Assembly: GCA_007120565.1 (NCBI GenBank)
Contig: SKNK01000382.1
Coordinates: 1 to 12,603 of the forward strand
Direction: 5' to 3'
Origin: Nitriliruptoraceae bacterium
Lineage (GTDB): Bacteria > Actinomycetota > Nitriliruptoria > Nitriliruptorales > Nitriliruptoraceae
DNA: 12,603 bases
Made by a program: the position numbers and the translations under genes. The number at the start of each line of letters is the position of its first letter. Within the stretch, counting starts at the first letter, position 1. The notes below the pieces were generated by a model that was not told the origin of the DNA, did no database searches, and saw only the letters and a list, made by a program, of their open reading frames with translations. This document shows positions 1 through 6,031 of this stretch, in pieces.

Positions 1-1768
1 CGCGGGATAGCCGGTCGAGGTCGAGCAGTTCGTCGAGGAGGACCGCGAGGCGATCTGCGTGCTTGCGCAAGGCATCCTCGATGCGGTCGCGCACCACGAT
101 GTCCATGTCTTGCCGGAGGCGCGGCAACGTCTGTGCCATGCCTTGCACCACGGTCAGCGGCGTCCGCAGTTCGTGGGACACCGCGGTCAAGAAGGTGTTC
201 TTGACGCGGTCGAGCTGACGTAGCTGGTCGGCAGCGTTCTGTTCGGCGAGAGCGATCTCCTTGAGCCGCTGCTCCCGCTCCATCCGGCCGGTCACGTCGC
301 GGAAGTACAGCGCGATGCCGGGCGTCGAGGGGAAGACCCGGACCTCGAGCCACGCGTGAAGTGGTTCGAACCAGAACGGCTCCACCGTCGTGGCCACGCG
401 CTGGTCCATGCTTCGGTGATACGCCGCGAGTGCTTCGGTCCCCGTCAGCTCCGGGAAGACCTCGAGCAGGCCGCTACCGATGAGCTCCGTTGAGGCTCGA
501 CCGATCACGCCTGCCGCGCTGGTGTTGAGGTAGGTCATGGTCCAGTCATCATCGAGGAGGATCACGCCGTCGCTCATCGCTTCGAAGGCCTGGGCGAGGC
601 GCTGCTGGAGCCGCTGGGTCTCGTCGGTCACGCGGCGTTGCTCGGTGATGTCCTGAAACGCGCCTCTCGCCGCCGTGATCGAGCCGTCCTCGTCGCGTTC
701 GGCGAGCCCAACGGTGCGCACGGTCAGGTGCTCGCCGGCCACGGTGTCCACCTCGAGTTCGAGATCGAAGGGGATGCCGTCTCGTAGGCACGCCTCCAAG
801 GCGTCGCTCATGCGTTGGCGGCCGGGCTCGGGGAACAGGGTGATGCCCTCCTCGACGGTGGGCGTGACGTCGGGGGCGAACCCCAGGATCTCGTGGATCT
901 CCGGCGACCAGTACTGCTCCCTGGTCTGCGCATCGATCGCCCAGCCGCCGAGACGGGCGATCCTCCCGGCGATGCGCAGGAGGGCTTCTCCGTGCCTGGC
1001 GCGGCGCTCCGTCGCCTGGCGAGCGGTGATGTCCTCGACGTGGGCGACGAGGTAGAGGGGTTCATCTTCGGGTGACGGCACGACGGTCAGGCTGGTGCGC
1101 CCCCAGGCGACCTGGTCACCTGCGGTGTGGAAGCGGATCTCGCTGACGATGCCGGGCCCTTCGCCGTCCATCGCGTGCGCGACCGCCTCCTCGAGGGTCG
1201 CACGATCCTCGTCGTAGACGAGCGGCCACAACTCGCTTCCTTGGAGATCTGGCTCGCTGTAGCCGACCATCGCACAGAACGCGGGGTTGACCTGGAGCAG
1301 CCGGCTATCGAGGGAGAGGACGACGATCCCGGCTCCCGACACCTCGAAGGTGCTGCGGAACCGCGCCTCGGTCTCTGCGAGCGATCGGGTGGCCACGCGC
1401 TCATTGGTGATGTCTCTGGCGATGCCGTAGACACCCTCTACCTGGCCGTCGATGACGATCGGCAGGTTGGTGATGTGGAGGTGGAACTCATGGCCGTCGC
1501 GGTGTATGCCCCGGGCCTCGTAGCGCCTGGCTTCGCCTCGAGCGGCGCGAGCGAACTCTGCACTGACGTGGGCGACGTCGTCGGGATGGGTGAACGGTAC
1601 GTAACTCAGTTCTCGCAGTTCGGTGAGCGAGTACCCGATCAGTTCCTCGAGGGCGGCGTTGCCGATGACGAACCCGCCGTCGAGGTCGAGTTCGTAGACC
1701 GCATCCGGGTGCTGATCGAACAGGGAGCGGTAGCGCAGATCGAGGTGCCGTCGCTCCGGACTCTCCAT
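1..1768 (-). CDS. Multi-PAS sensor histidine kinase (3' end truncated by window edge)
   Basis: I translated the minus strand from an ATG at 1768 and it stays open for 589 codons to the left edge. Four PAS-type sensory modules follow one another at about residues 11-128, 133-250, 262-380 and 388-497; each ends in the usual DIT or DVT linker (DIT at 119, 246 and 373; DVT at 491). A HisKA dimerisation domain starts near 521, with the H-box SHELRTPLT and phospho-acceptor His532. The HATPase domain, and any receiver domain, would lie left of base 1. No transmembrane segment or signal peptide is visible, so the part seen looks cytoplasmic, with PAS domains sensing a ligand, redox state or light. 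An in-frame TGA at 1832-1834 limits the start. ATG 1768 has GAGGGG just upstream; GTG 1795 is an alternative. No partner response regulator lies in the window. The signal is unknown. Confidence 0.93.
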   Translation of the reverse strand, partial: MESPERRHLDLRYRSLFDQHPDAVYELDLDGGFVIGNAALEELIGYSLTELRELSYVPFTHPDDVAHVSAEFARAARGEARRYEARGIHRDGHEFHLHITNLPIVIDGQVEGVYGIARDITNERVATRSLAETEARFRSTFEVSGAGIVVLSLDSRLLQVNPAFCAMVGYSEPDLQGSELWPLVYDEDRATLEEAVAHAMDGEGPGIVSEIRFHTAGDQVAWGRTSLTVVPSPEDEPLYLVAHVEDITARQATERRARHGEALLRIAGRIARLGGWAIDAQTREQYWSPEIHEILGFAPDVTPTVEEGITLFPEPGRQRMSDALEACLRDGIPFDLELEVDTVAGEHLTVRTVGLAERDEDGSITAARGAFQDITEQRRVTDETQRLQQRLAQAFEAMSDGVILLDDDWTMTYLNTSAAGVIGRASTELIGSGLLEVFPELTGTEALAAYHRSMDQRVATTVEPFWFEPLHAWLEVRVFPSTPGIALYFRDVTGRMEREQRLKEIALAEQNAADQLRQLDRVKNTFLTAVSHELRTPLTVVQGMAQTLPRLRQDMDIVVRDRIEDALRKHADRLAVLLDELLDLDRLSR

Positions 1769-1879
1769 CGGGGCCCCTCGGTCCGCTCGTCGCACTCGCT
1801 GCCGCTGTCGCGGTACCTCACCCGGCTGCGTTCACGGCCCCCATCATGCCATGCGCCGCTTCCCAGCGGGTGGCGAGCT
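1769..1879. other. Short intergenic gap between alkC and the histidine kinase
   Basis: These 111 bases separate two minus-strand genes. They include a stop codon in the kinase frame (1832-1834) and the GAGGGG ribosome-binding site near 1775. I see no convincing terminator after alkC and no clear promoter, so the kinase could be read through from alkC or have its own weak promoter. Confidence 0.5.
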
Positions 1880-2971
1880 TCAGGCGGTCAGTTCGAGGGT
1901 GCACGATCCGAGGACGCGGCCGTTGACCTGCACCTCGATGAGATGGTCGCCGGGATACAGGGTCCGGATGGAAGCGTGGTCGAAGGTCTGCTTGCGTCGG
2001 AGACGGCACGCCACCCCCGGTTCGAGGGTGCGCTCAGCCAGTCGGTACGCCTTCGGCTTCCGCGGTCCACGGATGCCGAGGTAGTGGATCAGGTACTCGA
2101 CGACGATCGGCACCGGAGTGGTGCTGTCCGTCGTGAGTTCGACGGCGATCTGTGCGTGTCCCCCGATGGGGAGCTGTGACGGGTCGATCGTGATGTGCTC
2201 GAGTTGCACCGGGGCGTCGGCGTCGTAGCCGACGAGTTGCAGCGCCGTCGGGTGGCCGGCCTTGATCAAGGTTCGTAGGCCGTGGCGGATGACCGTGTCG
2301 ATGTGCGCGCCACCTTCGGCCTGCCAACGCTGTGCGGTCTCCAACGCCAGGTTGGGGTGGTCCTTCACGATGTCGCCGAGGTGGTTGGCTACGGATCGGC
2401 GGACGAACTCGGAGTCGTCGTCACGGAGGCGATCCAACAGGACGATCGAAGGAGTGGGATCCTCCTGGAGCGCACGAAGCCGTTGGCCCCAGGGCAGCCG
2501 TGGTCGTGTGCCTTCCGATACCAGTCGGCGCACGTGCTCGTCAGGATCGTTCACCCAGGTGTGCAGGTAGGCGAAGGTCAGCTCCGGGTGCTGGTCGATG
2601 CACGGCCGGATCGCGAACTCGCAGGAGGAGCGGTGGGTCAGGCGGGCCATGAAGGGCAGGATGATGTCTGGATGTTCGGGGCCGAGCGGCGTGAGCATCT
2701 CCGCGCAGGGCCAAACCATCCACCCCTCGAACGACGCGGAACCAAGCGTCGCGTCCAGTACGGCAACCAGATCGGTCGGCTCGTCAGGGAGGGTCCGCGC
2801 CAGGGCCGTCGCGACCTGGCGTATCCGGTCCTTGAGTTCGAGCTCCACCAGGCCGTTCGTCGCGTCGTCGATGAACGCATCCGACGGGAAGTCGGCCCAT
2901 GCCGTTGACAACTCATCCGCGAGGTCCTGGACCATCTGCGGGCTGACGTGGTCCTTCAGCGCTGACGTCAC
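1880..2971 (-). CDS. alkC: AlkC-type DNA alkylation repair glycosylase with C-terminal Ig-like domain
   Basis: The 363-aa product matches the AlkC branch of the HEAT-like-repeat DNA glycosylases. These remove cationic N3-methylated bases (3-methylcytosine, 3-methyladenine) without flipping the base out. Residues about 1-250 are alpha-helical repeats with the family block around 107-161: ARLTHRSSCEFAIRP, LHTWVNDPDEHVRRL, SEGTRPRLPW. Glu118 in CEFAIRP is a likely active-site acid. Residues about 253-362 are beta-rich and fit the Ig-like domain of the longer AlkC subfamily, which helps wrap DNA. The start is GTG 2971, with GCGAGG 5 bases upstream; the N-terminus (MTSALKD) is where family members usually begin. 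This start lies inside the 3' end of merR, a 59-bp overlap in another frame, which implies co-transcription with the regulator. All major blocks are intact. Substrate specificity is inferred from the family, not shown here. Confidence 0.9.
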   Translation of the reverse strand: MTSALKDHVSPQMVQDLADELSTAWADFPSDAFIDDATNGLVELELKDRIRQVATALARTLPDEPTDLVAVLDATLGSASFEGWMVWPCAEMLTPLGPEHPDIILPFMARLTHRSSCEFAIRPCIDQHPELTFAYLHTWVNDPDEHVRRLVSEGTRPRLPWGQRLRALQEDPTPSIVLLDRLRDDDSEFVRRSVANHLGDIVKDHPNLALETAQRWQAEGGAHIDTVIRHGLRTLIKAGHPTALQLVGYDADAPVQLEHITIDPSQLPIGGHAQIAVELTTDSTTPVPIVVEYLIHYLGIRGPRKPKAYRLAERTLEPGVACRLRRKQTFDHASIRTLYPGDHLIEVQVNGRVLGSCTLELTA

Positions 2972-3410
2972 TCGAACCTCGCTTGGTCAACTCGTGGCGG
3001 TGCGCCCGGACATCGAGGTCGGCGTTGCAGCCCTCGACGTCGTCGCAGCCACAGGCCAGTGCTGCATCGAGGAGTTCCTGGGCCTGCTGCAGGGCAGCGA
3101 TCCTGGCCCCGAGTTCGTCGCGCTTCTGGCGGGCGCGGGTTTGCCAGTCCGTCCCCCGCTCGAAGATCTGGCCGATCTCGGCCAGGGTGTACCCGGCTTG
3201 CTGGAAGTAGTCGATGATGCGCAGGCGGTCGAGCACCTCGGGGTGGTAGGTGCGCCCGTGCGCGTCGCGACCCGCAGGCGAGATGAGTCCGCGCCGCTCG
3301 TAGTAGCGCAACGTCGAGCCGGCGAGCCCGGCCTGGCGGGCGACCTCGCCGATCGTCAGCGTCACGGCCACATCCAGGTCCTCGGCAGGAAGCGTGGGGT
3401 GGGTGCTCAT
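2913..3410 (-). CDS. MerR-family transcriptional regulator with C-terminal CxC-x5-C cysteines
   Basis: The 165-aa protein has the MerR winged helix-turn-helix at residues about 17-85 (LTIGEVARQAGLAGSTLRYYERRGL, then a YHPEVLDRLRIIDYFQQAGYTLAEI block). A dimerisation coiled coil follows at about 92-118. Three cysteines, Cys120, Cys122 and Cys128, come right after it with spacing C-x-C-x5-C. This equals the last three of the four iron-sulfur cysteines of SoxR; the first is replaced by alanine. A thiol, metal or redox signal is therefore plausible but unproven. The last 20 residues are low-complexity and overlap alkC. ATG 3410 has no visible Shine-Dalgarno sequence; GTG 3371, preceded by GAGG, is an alternative giving about 152 aa. 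The gene is transcribed away from a palindromic operator shared with the divergent CCPF gene, so autoregulation and control of that gene are expected. Confidence 0.9.
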   Translation of the reverse strand: MSTHPTLPAEDLDVAVTLTIGEVARQAGLAGSTLRYYERRGLISPAGRDAHGRTYHPEVLDRLRIIDYFQQAGYTLAEIGQIFERGTDWQTRARQKRDELGARIAALQQAQELLDAALACGCDDVEGCNADLDVRAHRHELTKRGSSDVSAEGPRQPADGPGPRG

Positions 3411-3423
3411 CGAGGAACACCGC

Positions 3424-3454
3424 TTGCGTTGAAGTGCACTTCAAACCCTAGCTT
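3424..3454 (+). promoter_or_regulatory. MerR-type promoter with 16-bp palindromic operator
   Basis: A perfect palindrome, TTGAAGTGCACTTCAA, lies at 3429-3444. On the plus strand it sits between a -35-like TTGCGT (3424-3429) and a -10-like TAGCTT (3449-3454), spaced 19 bp apart. A 19-20 bp spacer with an operator inside is the hallmark of MerR-family activation by DNA distortion. On the minus strand TAGGGT (3450-3445) could be the -10 of merR, placing its start site inside the operator and suggesting self-repression. The hexamers are weak matches by themselves; the palindrome and its position are the stronger evidence. Confidence 0.75.
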
Positions 3455-3480
3455 CGATCCCGTCGAACAGCCACCCGATG

Positions 3481-3486
3481 AGGAGG
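3481..3486 (+). promoter_or_regulatory. Ribosome-binding site deciding the start of the CCPF gene
   Basis: AGGAGG ends 6 bases before ATG 3493. This favours 3493 over the upstream in-frame ATG at 3478, which partly overlaps the Shine-Dalgarno region. Confidence 0.8.
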
Positions 3487-3492
3487 ATCACG

Positions 3493-3798
3493 ATGACCGA
3501 CGCCGCACCCTTCGCCTGCTCCCTCGGAACCGAAGATCTCGTCCGCCGTCAGGTCGAAGACCGCGCTTTGGCGGCACGGTTGACCAGCCACCGATGGGAG
3601 GGCCGGCGAAAGGTCGTCCTGGCCTTCCCCGCGCACGCCGCCCGCTTGGTCGATCGGTTCGTGGCGGAGGAGTCCGCGTGCTGCCCGTTCTTCGGGTTCT
3701 GCACCGAGGACAACGGCGACGAGGTCCGCCTGCAGGTCGTCGTACCGGAGGGCGGCGAGCCGATGCTGCACGACCTGGTGACGTGGTTCGTCGAGTGA
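3493..3798 (+). CDS. Small conserved cysteine protein with CCPF motif, divergent from MerR
   Basis: The 101-aa soluble protein has no signal peptide or membrane segment. It contains Cys9 (in FACSL), the pair Cys63-Cys64 in ESACCPFFGF, and Cys70. The order is alpha/beta, with a long central helix before the CCPF motif and a beta-strand segment (VRLQVVVP) after it. From memory, small proteins with an E-x2-CCPF-x2-F motif occur beside MerR-type or mercury-related regulators and are usually annotated hypothetical; I cannot assign a reaction. The vicinal cysteines suggest metal or electrophile binding, or thiol redox chemistry. The gene starts 82 bp from merR and lies downstream of the palindromic MerR-type promoter, so it is the likely main target of that regulator. 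Start 3493 is chosen for its AGGAGG. Confidence 0.8.
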   Translation: MTDAAPFACSLGTEDLVRRQVEDRALAARLTSHRWEGRRKVVLAFPAHAARLVDRFVAEESACCPFFGFCTEDNGDEVRLQVVVPEGGEPMLHDLVTWFVE

Positions 3799-3815
3799 AC
3801 TGGATCACCGGGGGA

Positions 3816-3879
3816 GGTCATCCGAGTACGGTCACCCGAGTGAGGTCACCCGAGTGAAGGTCACCGGAGTGAAGGTCAC
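3816..3879. repeat. Short tandem repeat (14-15 bp units) between convergent genes
   Basis: Four consecutive units share the consensus GGTCACCCGAGTGA: 3816-3829, 3830-3843, 3844-3858 and 3859-3873. The last two carry an extra A. A partial fifth unit, GGTCAC (3874-3879), runs into the stop codon of the SDR gene. The CGAGTGA at the stop of the CCPF gene (3792-3798) looks like a related half unit. Each unit holds a small inverted repeat, TCAC-CCGA-GTGA, so the transcript from either strand could form serial mini-hairpins. It may mark slippage-driven expansion or act as a weak bidirectional terminator; the function is unknown. Confidence 0.85.
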
Positions 3880-4787
3880 GTCACCTCGATACCGAGGGCT
3901 TGCCCGATCTTGGTCGTCTGTTCCATGACCCCGTGAGTGAACTCCGCGGGGTCCGAGCCGAGTTCGTTGATTGCCGCCCACTTCTCGGCGACGTCGTCCG
4001 GGGAGGGGACGCCGTCGAAGGTGGCACCCTCACCTTCGAGGATGGCGACGCGAGCCATGTAGCCCCCGCCGACGGAGTAGATCTTGCCCGTGTCCGTGCA
4101 GGTCTCGGAGGCGAGGTAGGCGACCAAGGGAGAGACGTTCTCGGGCTCCAACCGCTCGAGCAGTTGCGGCGGCATGATGTCCTCGGTCATGCGCGAGGCA
4201 GCGACCGGGGCGATCACGTTGGCCGTGATGCCGTACTTGGCGCCTTCGATGGCCAGGGTCCGGGTCAAGCCGACCTGGCCCATCTTGCCGGCCGAGTAGT
4301 TCGACTGCCCGAAGTTGCCGTACAGCCCGGAGCCGGACGTGGTGTTGATGATCCGGCCGTAGCCCTGGTCCTTGAGGTGGCCCCAAGCGGCGTGGGCGAC
4401 GTGGAACGCGCCGTAGAGGTGGACCTTCAGGACCAGGTCGAGTTGGTCCTCCTGCAGCTTGGCGAAGGAAGTGTCGCGCAGGATCCCGGCGTTGTTCACG
4501 ACGATGTCCACGCGGCCGAAGGCATCCAGGGCGCTCTGGACGATCGCTTCGCCGCCCTCCCAGGTGTGGACGCCGTCGTAGTTGGCGACCGCTTCGCCGC
4601 CCGCCTCGACGATCTCGTTGACGACCGCATCCGCCATGTCGGAACCGCCACCGGAGCCGTCACGTGAGCCGCCGAGGTCGTTGACCACGACCTTCGCGCC
4701 GCGGCTTGCCAGAAGCAGCGCGTGGCTGCGGCCGAGGCCGCCCCCAGCGCCGGTCACGATGGCCACCCTGTTGTCGAAGTCGATCAC
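3876..4787 (-). CDS. SDR-family dehydrogenase, (3R)-hydroxyacyl-CoA / 17beta-HSD4 type
   Basis: The 303-aa protein is a classical short-chain dehydrogenase with an NAD(P)-binding Rossmann fold. The cofactor motif TGAGGGLGR is at 12-20, NNAG at 98-101, and the catalytic Ser151, Tyr164 and Lys168 sit in SGSGLYGNFGQSNYSAGK. The NDLGG sequence (36-40) and the roughly 50-residue tail after residue 245 are typical of the dehydrogenase unit of multifunctional enzyme type 2, which oxidises (3R)-hydroxyacyl-CoA in beta-oxidation or acts on steroid-like substrates. No hydratase (MaoC) domain is fused or adjacent, so it is a stand-alone unit. Start GTG 4787 has GGGAGA 7 bases upstream, and the Rossmann beta-strand begins right after; a longer upstream frame lacks family sequence. 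The gene is divergent from the DoxX-like gene. The exact substrate is uncertain. Confidence 0.93.
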   Translation of the reverse strand: MIDFDNRVAIVTGAGGGLGRSHALLLASRGAKVVVNDLGGSRDGSGGGSDMADAVVNEIVEAGGEAVANYDGVHTWEGGEAIVQSALDAFGRVDIVVNNAGILRDTSFAKLQEDQLDLVLKVHLYGAFHVAHAAWGHLKDQGYGRIINTTSGSGLYGNFGQSNYSAGKMGQVGLTRTLAIEGAKYGITANVIAPVAASRMTEDIMPPQLLERLEPENVSPLVAYLASETCTDTGKIYSVGGGYMARVAILEGEGATFDGVPSPDDVAEKWAAINELGSDPAEFTHGVMEQTTKIGQALGIEVT

Positions 4788-4902
4788 GTTGTTGTCTCCC
4801 GTGGGGCGCAGGGTCGTGGGAAGGTCGGCACGGACGTGTTCGTCGAGTTGGGGATCCCGGTGCCGATCGGAGGTGGCAGCGGTGCCAGCCGACCTTTCCT
4901 GC

Positions 4903-4946
4903 ACCCTACCCTCGGGCGCGTCTGCTTCCGGAATCGTTCCTAGGGT
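4903..4946. promoter_or_regulatory. Divergent -10 elements for the SDR and DoxX-like genes
   Basis: TAGGGT occurs once on each strand of this intergenic region: at 4908-4903 on the minus strand, giving a leader of about 110 bases for the SDR gene, and at 4941-4946 on the plus strand. The plus-strand copy is only 6 bases before ATG 4953, so transcription would begin at or next to the start codon. No Shine-Dalgarno sequence is present there, consistent with a leaderless message. No good -35 is visible for either. Confidence 0.5.
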
Positions 4947-4952
4947 TGGTCG

Positions 4953-5960
4953 ATGGCGACGATCGCGCACGCGCTGTGGTTCACCGAAGGGGAGCCGCCC
5001 TACGACTGGTCGTTCGCGGTCGAGACGCTCTCCCTCGTCGCCGCGGTATCGGCGATCCTCATCGCGATCGTCTGGCGCATGGTGGCGCCGGTGTTGCCCC
5101 GTCCCGAGCTCGGCTTCCTCGCCGTCCTCGGTCGCTTGGGACCGTGGATCCCTCGACTCCTGGCGATCCACGCCGGGGTGTCGCTGTTGGCACTCGCCTC
5201 CAGGCTCGAGTACTTCGTCCCGACCTTGCGGTTGCCCGATACCTGGTGGGGGTTCGGGCTTGGCATCCTCGAGGGGATCGTGGGGGTCTGGCTCATCGCC
5301 GGATGGAAGGTGCGTCCCGCGGCGATCCTGCTCGTGGCGGCCGGTCCCCTCGGGATGCTCGGGTACGGGATCATGCCGATCCTGGAACGGGCGGATCTGT
5401 TGGCCATCGGTCTGTTCCTGGTCCTGCTGCCGCCCGACGACGAGCGGTCGGGGGGTCGGATCATCGTTGACCCTGAGCGGATCCGCGCCGCCTTGTTCTC
5501 GCTCCGGGTCATCGTGGGCGCCACCCTGATCCTGCTGGCCTACACCGAGAAACTCGCTCGTCCCGAACTGAGCCTGGAGTTCCTCGACCGCTTCCCAGCT
5601 TTCAACGTGCTGCAGGTGCTCGGGGGATGGTTCGGGTTCGAGGTCAGCGACCTGGTGTTCATCCAGTTCGCTGCCGGGGTGGAGATCCTGTTCGGACTGC
5701 TGCTGATCTCCGGTGCGCTACCCCAGCTGACCGTGATCGCCGCAGGCATACCGTTCAACGCCACCCTGTTCTTCCTTGGCGCGACCGAACTGATCGGGCA
5801 CCTCCCGATCTACGGGGCGATGCTGGCCCTGTTGGTCTACGGCTCGCGCGAAGACACCGCGCCGATCTGTTCCTGGCTGCCATCACGTGATGGTCGGATC
5901 CGAACGCTGCCGGCGCGTGAGCCCCGGTCGTCCGGACCGCAGAACCCGGTCGGGACCTGA
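4953..5960 (+). CDS. Multi-pass DoxX-like integral membrane protein
   Basis: The 335-aa protein is strongly hydrophobic, with about eight or nine predicted membrane segments (roughly 22-42, 64-82, 99-117, 121-142, 147-161, 178-197, 234-254, 257-276 and 280-297). The C-terminal half (about 178-300) resembles the DoxX/DoxD-like four-helix unit: an amphipathic start, a long loop after YTEKLARPELSLEFL, then GVEILFGLLLISG. The N-terminal half may be a divergent duplicate of the same unit, though I see this only at the level of helix pattern. The tail after 300 is polar and Arg/Pro-rich, probably cytoplasmic. DoxX-type proteins are linked to redox and quinone processes in some organisms, but the role here is unknown. 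The start at ATG 4953 rests on the nearby -10 and the absence of an SD. The next gene, ddl, starts 71 bp downstream on the same strand. Confidence 0.8.
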   Translation: MATIAHALWFTEGEPPYDWSFAVETLSLVAAVSAILIAIVWRMVAPVLPRPELGFLAVLGRLGPWIPRLLAIHAGVSLLALASRLEYFVPTLRLPDTWWGFGLGILEGIVGVWLIAGWKVRPAAILLVAAGPLGMLGYGIMPILERADLLAIGLFLVLLPPDDERSGGRIIVDPERIRAALFSLRVIVGATLILLAYTEKLARPELSLEFLDRFPAFNVLQVLGGWFGFEVSDLVFIQFAAGVEILFGLLLISGALPQLTVIAAGIPFNATLFFLGATELIGHLPIYGAMLALLVYGSREDTAPICSWLPSRDGRIRTLPAREPRSSGPQNPVGT

Positions 5961-5971
5961 CCGTCCATCGC

Positions 5972-5977
5972 TAGGCT
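5972..5977 (+). promoter_or_regulatory. Candidate -10 element upstream of ddl
   Basis: TAGGCT lies 54 bases before the GTG start of ddl, just after the stop of the DoxX-like gene. It matches the TAGGST hexamers seen before other genes here. No convincing -35 is visible, so read-through from the upstream gene is an alternative. Confidence 0.35.
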
Positions 5978-6031
5978 CCCACGGCTGGCCGAGTGGCCGA
6001 TCACGAACCGACTCGACCGGAAAGGTGCCGC

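Noticed and set aside
1127..2179. Long plus-strand open frame opposite the histidine kinase
   Set aside because: Its product has no recognisable domain, and the opposite strand encodes clear PAS and AlkC sequence over the same bases. It is an antisense artefact of high GC.
2598..3857. Long plus-strand open frame running opposite alkC and merR
   Set aside because: It is low-complexity in composition, has no family features and overlaps three well-supported genes.
4788..5171. N-terminal extension of the SDR protein by 128 residues
   Set aside because: The added residues are charged and low-complexity, overlap the divergent DoxX-like gene and precede a good GTG start with a ribosome-binding site at 4787.
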